Shown in pieces: positions 60,901 to 64,000 of a DNA stretch of 64,000 bases. The first letter of the stretch is position 1. Each line of letters starts with the position of its first letter. Source of the stretch: Eumeta japonica (Eukaryota > Arthropoda > Insecta > Lepidoptera > Psychidae). A program made the translations under genes and the position numbers. The notes beneath the pieces are model-generated. The model ran no database searches, was not told where the DNA came from, and was given only the letters and a program-made list of their open reading frames with translations. The stretch lies in the NCBI GenBank assembly GCA_005406025.1, contig BGZK01001377.1:62001-126000 (forward strand). Reading direction: 5' to 3'.

Positions 60901-62481
60901 AATCAATGCTATAGACAAAGAAAATAATTAAATTATGAACATGTAATTTAAAAAATTAAAAGTAAAACCAACAACACTGAGGCAATGTTATCAATGCGTT
61001 TCGCAAGCGTTCAGTCTACTATTACAAGAAAAAAAAAGTACCGGACAATAAGCTCGCGAATAGGAGTCGCACCCTGAGGGTGCTGTACAAACTTAATTAT
61101 GATGTACATATTTCATTTATTGAGAATCCTCTAGATTTTTACCTATTCTCAATATCAAACCCCAGAAATATTGGATTTTTTTTCCAAAAATCAATAAAAA
61201 CATATATACATACATACTATATACATATTAAAAACATATATACATATTTGTGATTACTACAAAAAACTCTTTTTTTTATGTGACATAACTACAAATTAAC
61301 GGTTTTTACATTTTTTTTTTACTTATGCTGTGAGATCTAGTTTTTTGCCAAATTTCATGATTTTGGGTCAATGGAAAGTATTTGATATAGTTACGAAAAT
61401 CAAAATATGTGGAAAAAAATGGCTGCATTTTTTTTATTGCGGTAACCTAGTTCAAAGAACTGCACAGACTCATATGATATTTGATATTCATTTCATCTAA
61501 CTTATCTTCACCCATTTATTTTTCATAATTTCGTTGTCTTTATTCTAAAGCCTACAGAATGAGAGATGCCTGTCTATATAACATAATATAAAATTGTTTT
61601 CCAGTTTTCTGTCTGCTACTGAAGGAATAAACCAATAATATAAATGATTGTAGTAAACTATTTGCTTATAGAATAACTTTTCAAATTGGCAATATTGCAT
61701 TTCCCACTAATAATTTTAATTGGTATGTTTCTTTTTACTTATCCTTTACTCTCCCTAATTTAAGGTGAAACTATAGTTTATATTAAAGGTTATAAAAATA
61801 ACTGTTAAGTACATAAACATAGACATTTATTATGTATTACTTAGTATTACTACTTTTACACCTTCGTTAAAGTAGTGGCAATATACTCTTTATTTGTTCT
61901 ATCTTTTTCTCTAGGATTTCTGTATGATGAAAAAAACTGTAATAATAAAATTTATGATAGTTTGATCATGAGGTAAAACGTCCAATGAACATTTACTTGA
62001 TTCTGTATCAAACAATAACCCTGCACATAATTGCGTCATAACAAAAACATTATGCAAATATCAACTGATGTATAAGAATATAAAAATATTTATTTACCAT
62101 AATCAAGTTTAATTTATTTCAAATTACTACTCAAAAAGAAAAAGGAATTTGGGTCATTAATATTATTTTCATTTGATGAGTGTATTAATTCAATTAGAAA
62201 TTATTAGTGAGAAAACACAAGCGGTGACATTTTTCAGTTGGTCAAACAAATTCCTAACACATCTTCAGTTTGATATAGACGAAAATAATAATCACCGCAA
62301 AACAGCACTATCCAAGGATATGAAGCCATGGTGGTGCCCCACCAGCGGAAGAAATCTTCTAATTTGGTTTCAGTGTCGGCTCCCAGTCTCTCGAAGAAGG
62401 ACGCTTCACCAGCCGCGTCAATTTGATCTGCATTGTTTGGATTAGTCGCCATTTCTTGGTCGTCATTGTCCGAAGCCACGC
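39787..62481 (-). CDS. NPC1: NPC1 intracellular sterol transporter, 3' sixteen exons (5' part outside window)
   Basis: Exons, in transcript order, are 62481-62296, 60722-60444, 59883-59661, 58612-58441, 57648-57387, 57011-56810, 56144-55944, 52126-51955, 51073-50851, 50445-50302, 48100-47890, 47632-47359, 45664-45569, 44755-44558, 43762-43675 and 39923-39787. All phases agree, giving about 1,021 codons. NPC1 proteins are roughly 1,270-1,300 aa, so the N-terminal sterol-binding domain and first membrane span lie past 64,000. NPC1 is a polytopic late-endosome/lysosome protein of the RND/Patched class that exports sterol received from NPC2. Visible parts are the middle luminal domain ([11 protein letters not shown]), the sterol-sensing domain ([14 protein letters not shown]), the Cys-rich luminal domain ([11 protein letters not shown]) and the permease half ([14 protein letters not shown]). 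The tail ends NFDTLLA, a dileucine in the place of the human LLNF signal. Insects have NPC1a and NPC1b; I cannot tell which this is. Confidence 0.95.
39924..43674 (-). other. NPC1 intron w15-w16 (3.75 kb)
   Basis: It holds the mariner relic at 41.6-42.2 kb. The rest is AT-rich with no recognisable element. Confidence 0.55.
41629..42240 (+). pseudogene. Mariner transposase C-terminal half, inactivated
   Basis: One reading frame with a single in-frame stop (41932-41934) encodes mariner transposase motifs: [73 protein letters not shown] and EEWDNFFHN. In the family the first two catalytic Asps lie in GDE and HHDNA; here they read GNE and HHNNA, so both are Asn. The third (SPDLAPCDF) is intact. 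The N-terminal DNA-binding half and the inverted ends were not found. It is antisense to NPC1, in its last intron. Confidence 0.88.
43675..43762 (-). CDS. NPC1: NPC1 exon w15: last membrane spans
   Basis: The acceptor is tgtttttag|GTT and the donor is TATATCG|GTAAGT. The exon encodes [18 protein letters not shown] and [12 protein letters not shown], the conserved end of the membrane region. Confidence 0.93.
44558..44755 (-). CDS. NPC1: NPC1 exon w14: second RND motif
   Basis: The acceptor is tccaattag|GTG and the donor is TTTCAG|GTACGA. There are 66 in-phase codons encoding [20 protein letters not shown] and [29 protein letters not shown] is the counterpart of the sterol-sensing-domain motif in the C-terminal half. 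Confidence 0.95.
45569..45664 (-). CDS. NPC1: NPC1 exon w13: membrane spans of permease half
   Basis: The acceptor is ttgctttcag|ATG and the donor is AACTTG|GTTAGT. There are exactly 32 in-phase codons, including [19 protein letters not shown]. The exon is short and has no start of its own; both neighbours match in phase. Confidence 0.93.
45665..47358 (-). other. NPC1 intron w12-w13
   Basis: It contains a CpG-rich block near 46540-46700 (repeated cgcgac words) of unknown origin, a 31-bp direct duplication (46919-46980) and an inverted repeat (47214-47251, 18 of 19 pairs). Confidence 0.5.
47359..47632 (-). CDS. NPC1: NPC1 exon w12: end of luminal domain and membrane span
   Basis: The acceptor is tattttacag|G and the donor is GCTTTG|GTGAGT. 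The exon encodes [38 protein letters not shown] and the span [19 protein letters not shown]. Confidence 0.95.
47890..48100 (-). CDS. NPC1: NPC1 exon w11: cysteine-rich luminal domain
   Basis: The acceptor is cgatttcag|CA. The exon encodes [35 protein letters not shown] and ARVGATYYQ. The only donor that keeps frame with the next exon is AAGG|GTCGGT, a weak site lacking the usual purine and AGT. The exact 3' boundary is therefore less certain than the rest of the exon. Confidence 0.88.
48101..50301 (-). other. NPC1 intron w10-w11
   Basis: It is AT-rich; the MITE copy at 49771-49910 is the only recognisable element. Confidence 0.5.
49771..49910. mobile_element. Short MITE, copy 2
   Basis: It is the inverted-orientation relative of 24790-24957. 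It shares 'ccgc-ctctgaattgcct-cgaatgat', 'aatgcgcagg', 'ttcgtga-caacttcacagc' and the ends gtacagtac and gttgtactg. It is older or more degraded than copy 1. Confidence 0.6.
50302..50445 (-). CDS. NPC1: NPC1 exon w10: cysteine-rich luminal domain
   Basis: The acceptor is ttgttttcag|CA and the donor is CACCAC|GTATGT. The exon encodes [33 protein letters not shown] and FCPSSYNTP, with three cysteines. Confidence 0.94.
50851..51073 (-). CDS. NPC1: NPC1 exon w9: start of cysteine-rich luminal domain
   Basis: The acceptor is accatacag|GTG and the donor is TATTCTG|GTAAGT. The exon encodes [27 protein letters not shown] and [13 protein letters not shown], all strongly NPC1-like. Confidence 0.95.
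51450..51730. repeat. Hexamer-periodic dispersed repeat, copy 2
   Basis: It is the counterpart of 8182-8510, with 'gtgatcggtagtag', 'gaaagagagactgaaaa' and 'aactgggag', ending 'aaatcgatcaacataaaaga' then 'tccacgcgggag'. It lies in the NPC1 intron between w8 and w9. Confidence 0.55.
51955..52126 (-). CDS. NPC1: NPC1 exon w8: cytosolic loop and membrane span
   Basis: The acceptor is catttgtag|A and the donor is GTTGCT|GTGAGT. The exon encodes [31 protein letters not shown] and the span [14 protein letters not shown]. Confidence 0.93.
52127..55943 (-). other. NPC1 intron w7-w8 (3.8 kb)
   Basis: It is the largest recovered NPC1 intron with no assignable transposon. It includes a 141-codon - strand frame at 54068-54493 without known motifs. 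Confidence 0.5.
55944..56144 (-). CDS. NPC1: NPC1 exon w7: sterol-sensing domain, C-terminal part
   Basis: The acceptor is tttcgttcag|G and the donor is AACAG|GTTATG. The exon encodes [39 protein letters not shown] and the last span of the domain, ending [13 protein letters not shown] 3.8 kb intron follows. Confidence 0.95.
56810..57011 (-). CDS. NPC1: NPC1 exon w6: sterol-sensing domain core
   Basis: The acceptor is gccattag|GT and the donor is CGCAC|GTAAGT. Two membrane spans are followed by [19 protein letters not shown], the strongest signature of the NPC1/Patched sterol-sensing domain. Confidence 0.95.
57387..57648 (-). CDS. NPC1: NPC1 exon w5: end of middle luminal domain, third membrane span
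   Basis: The acceptor is attgttgcag|TTG and the donor is TTGGGAG|GTGTGT. The exon runs from [11 protein letters not shown] through [17 protein letters not shown] to the span [20 protein letters not shown]. It ends KVTLGLGG at the entrance of the sterol-sensing domain. Confidence 0.94.
58121..58157. repeat. Perfect 16-bp inverted repeat beside an A13/T12 block
   Basis: The arms tttggcaattatatat (58121-58136) and its complement (58142-58157) have a 5-nt loop. A long poly-A/poly-T switch lies immediately upstream (about 58098-58123). Confidence 0.75.
58441..58612 (-). CDS. NPC1: NPC1 exon w4: middle luminal domain
   Basis: The acceptor is tattattccag|C and the donor is AGCAAG|GTATAG. The exon encodes [20 protein letters not shown] and [16 protein letters not shown]. 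It has no Met start and so is easily overlooked by ORF finding. Confidence 0.93.
58841..59460 (-). mobile_element. Antisense LINE 3' end filling an NPC1 intron
   Basis: Read on the - strand (the NPC1 sense strand) the pieces in order are [69 protein letters not shown] and an SGN-like terminus. It is 5'-truncated with stops and is the same family as at 28-30 kb. It occupies most of the w3-w4 intron. Confidence 0.85.
59661..59883 (-). CDS. NPC1: NPC1 exon w3: middle luminal domain
   Basis: The acceptor is attttccag|CT and the donor is ACGAA|GTAAGA. The exon encodes [29 protein letters not shown] and NYLNHILEC. The conserved cysteines of this domain are present. Confidence 0.94.
60444..60722 (-). 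CDS. NPC1: NPC1 exon w2: membrane span end, start of middle luminal domain
   Basis: The acceptor is cttctatcag|GT and the donor is ATGG|GTGAAT. The exon encodes [18 protein letters not shown] and [16 protein letters not shown], hallmarks of the NPC1 second luminal loop, which contacts NPC2. Confidence 0.94.
60723..62295 (-). other. NPC1 intron w1-w2
   Basis: It is AT-rich with no recognisable element; a few poly-T runs are present. Confidence 0.5.
62296..62481 (-). CDS. NPC1: NPC1 exon w1: cytosolic linker and start of second membrane span
   Basis: The acceptor ttttttag|GC and the donor TTTTGCG|GTGATT give a phase 2-in, phase 1-out exon. An acidic linker is followed by [16 protein letters not shown]. 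The membrane span continues into the next exon ([11 protein letters not shown]). The open frame runs on past the donor, but the hydrophobic sequence is only restored by splicing. Confidence 0.9.
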
Positions 62482-63244
62482 CTAAAAAACGAACAAATTG
62501 ATATATTTTTTTAGTACATCAAAAACACATCAGTGATATTTTGTAAAAAATAAAGTTATAAATCAAAATAGCAAATGTCAAATTATTTAGACTTCTACAA
62601 TAACAGGACATATTTTCAAACCACTGAAAAAGTTGTGAAGTTACAAACATTGCTAGTACAATGATGTTAGTGACAAAAATGTTTTAGTCCACTATTGTGA
62701 TATATACAATATTATTAGTACAGACATCAAAATCGTTCACCTATTTGTTAAGTGGAATGTTAGCCATTAGCTTAGACTGCAGTATATGTACATCATGGGT
62801 CAAAATATTTTCAAACATTATTTAATAGATTCATGAACCTTTTTTTTGTAGTTAGGACAGAATATTTTAGTGATAATGTTATTATAATTATTGTTCTTTT
62901 AATTACCGACACACAGATACAAGATCTAACGGTATGCCCATAAACTAGCAAAAGATCTATTCAATTTATTAGATATTTAAAACACGGCACACATTAGATA
63001 AAACACATGAGAATATTTTTACATTGTTGTATAATAACACAAGTCAACAAAAAAAAATACCTTTTTTTGGCACACCGAAAACCTTTGGTTATTTTCGGTA
63101 CATCAAAAAATAACCAAAAACTCAATATATAACAAAAAAAATTTGCTTTTGTACTTTATACGATGTTAAGGGAAGCGACAAAACAGTTACATAGTGTGCG
63201 TACGCCCTTTTTAGAGAAACGACGTGTTTTGTGTGTCTAAACAT
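62482..63244 (-). other. NPC1 intron upstream of w1
   Basis: AT-rich sequence with no feature seen. The NPC1 exons encoding the N-terminal domain are not in the window, so this intron extends beyond it or ends just outside. Confidence 0.5.
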
Positions 63245-64000
63245 TAAAATGTATTTTAAAATGTGTAAAAATGACGTGGACTCTTTACTATATTTGCGGA
63301 GAATTTGTTAAAGGAAGAGCAAAAAATTTAGTTTATCCACCAATAAAAGACTTTGTGAAGCTTATTTTAAACCTCCTATTCGAAGTCGGGATAATAAAGT
63401 ATGAAATTTGCGGTACCAAGAATATGGAGGGAACCCACTGATCACCTCAATGATTGCTACTTTTTGTATAGTTTATGTACGTAAGCGCCGGGCTGACAAG
63501 AATGTCAAAAAGGTTCTATACCTAAATCTACCATCAACGTCCGCTCCAATACTCCATAGTGAACATTTTCCTGTACTTTCTCCTTCAGAGCTCAACAAAC
63601 AACAACCCTTAACGCAAAAGTCTATCTCTAGTGCAGGTAGTGACTTTGTAGTGGAATCAATGTCAGCGGAACTACATCTCATTAATTCAATAGAATTTAA
63701 GGACTTGGTGAGAGATTTAAACCTGCCAAACATTAAAACAGAAATATTAGCTTCACGCTTAAAACAGTGGAATTTGCTAAAGAATTATGTTAAAATAAGT
63801 AATTAAAGAAAGCATCTGTGTTTTTTTATGAAGCAAGTTTTTGTTATTATTATGATATAAAAGGCTTGTTTGATACAATTAGAATCCCTTGCATTTTTTT
63901 CTGAATGGCGTCTTTTTATTGACAGTTCTACACAAAGCTTAAAAGCAGTACTTTTTCACAATGGAAATAAATCTCCATCTCTTCCGCTGGCTTATTCTGA
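63245..64000 (+). pseudogene. Decayed copy of a multicopy insect gene family of unknown function (runs off window)
   Basis: Pieces in several frames match, in order, a protein family I recall as highly multiplied in insects and other invertebrates. They are YYICGEFVKGRAKN (63277 onward), FAVPRIWREPTDHLNDCYF (63400-63460), a Pro/Ser linker with YLNLPSTSAPILHSE, then EFKDLVRDLNLPN and ASRLKQWNLL (63695-63780), then EWRLFIDSSTQSLKAVLFHN (63905-63970) up to the window edge. There are at least three frame changes or stops, so this copy is not intact. The 132-codon frame at 63408-63806 is its longest open piece. The family's role is unknown; its copy number suggests mobility or amplification. It lies upstream of the first NPC1 exon seen, probably within an NPC1 intron. 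Confidence 0.7.

Noticed and set aside
1..64000. tRNA genes, rRNA, CRISPR arrays or bacterial operons.
   Set aside because: None seen; the only pol III-like boxes belong to the SINE at 15.3 kb and the tandem repeats lack CRISPR spacer structure.

Overview
The window is animal nuclear DNA, most likely from a moth or butterfly (Lepidoptera). It is AT-rich, has short exons with GT/AG introns, and carries many decayed transposons of types that are abundant in lepidopteran genomes. These include non-LTR elements, mariners, TA-flanked and CAG-ended MITEs, a tRNA-derived SINE, and repeats ending in a 'cacttggccgg' motif. There is no operon, plasmid, phage or CRISPR structure, so bacterial explanations do not apply. 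The order-level assignment is recognition from memory, not a database result.

Two real host genes were reconstructed exon by exon, with matching splice phases at every junction. (1) A complete sarcoplasmic calcium-binding protein (SCP) gene lies on the + strand at 5,873-30,522. Its five coding exons total 576 nt and encode 191 aa with three good EF-hands. (2) The 3' part of a Niemann-Pick C1 (NPC1) gene lies on the - strand from 62,481 down to the stop at 39,787. Sixteen exons give about 1,021 codons, covering the second membrane span, the middle luminal domain, the sterol-sensing domain, the cysteine-rich luminal domain and the C-terminal permease half. The N-terminal sterol-binding domain must lie beyond 64,000. 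The two genes converge tail to tail across about 9.3 kb of intergenic DNA. They have no evident functional link.

Layout: 0.4-1.4 kb is an antisense LINE fragment split by another repeat. 1.5-1.9 kb is a repeat fragment. 2.6-4.4 kb is a decayed BEL/Pao-type LTR-retrotransposon gag/protease region. 5.7-30.5 kb is the SCP gene, whose large introns hold a TA-flanked MITE (10.1 kb), a second MITE (10.6 kb), a SINE (15.3 kb), a mariner (15.8 kb), a 'ggccgg' repeat (17.4 kb), LINE ends (19.0 and 27.9-30.2 kb), tandem repeats (23.7 and 25.7 kb) and a hAT-like MITE (27.3 kb). 30.5-39.8 kb is intergenic, with a pre-miRNA-sized foldback (33.2 kb), an isolated CpG-rich patch (35.6 kb) and a MITE (38.0-38.55 kb). 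39.8-62.5 kb is NPC1, with a mariner (41.6 kb), a MITE (49.8 kb), a hexamer-periodic repeat (51.5 kb) and a LINE end (58.8 kb) in its introns. 63.2-64.0 kb is the start of a decayed copy of a multicopy insect gene family of unknown function.

I did not find a convincing new multi-gene system. The most informative structures are the nested insertions, which order the repeat activity in time, and several unusually clean inverted repeats.
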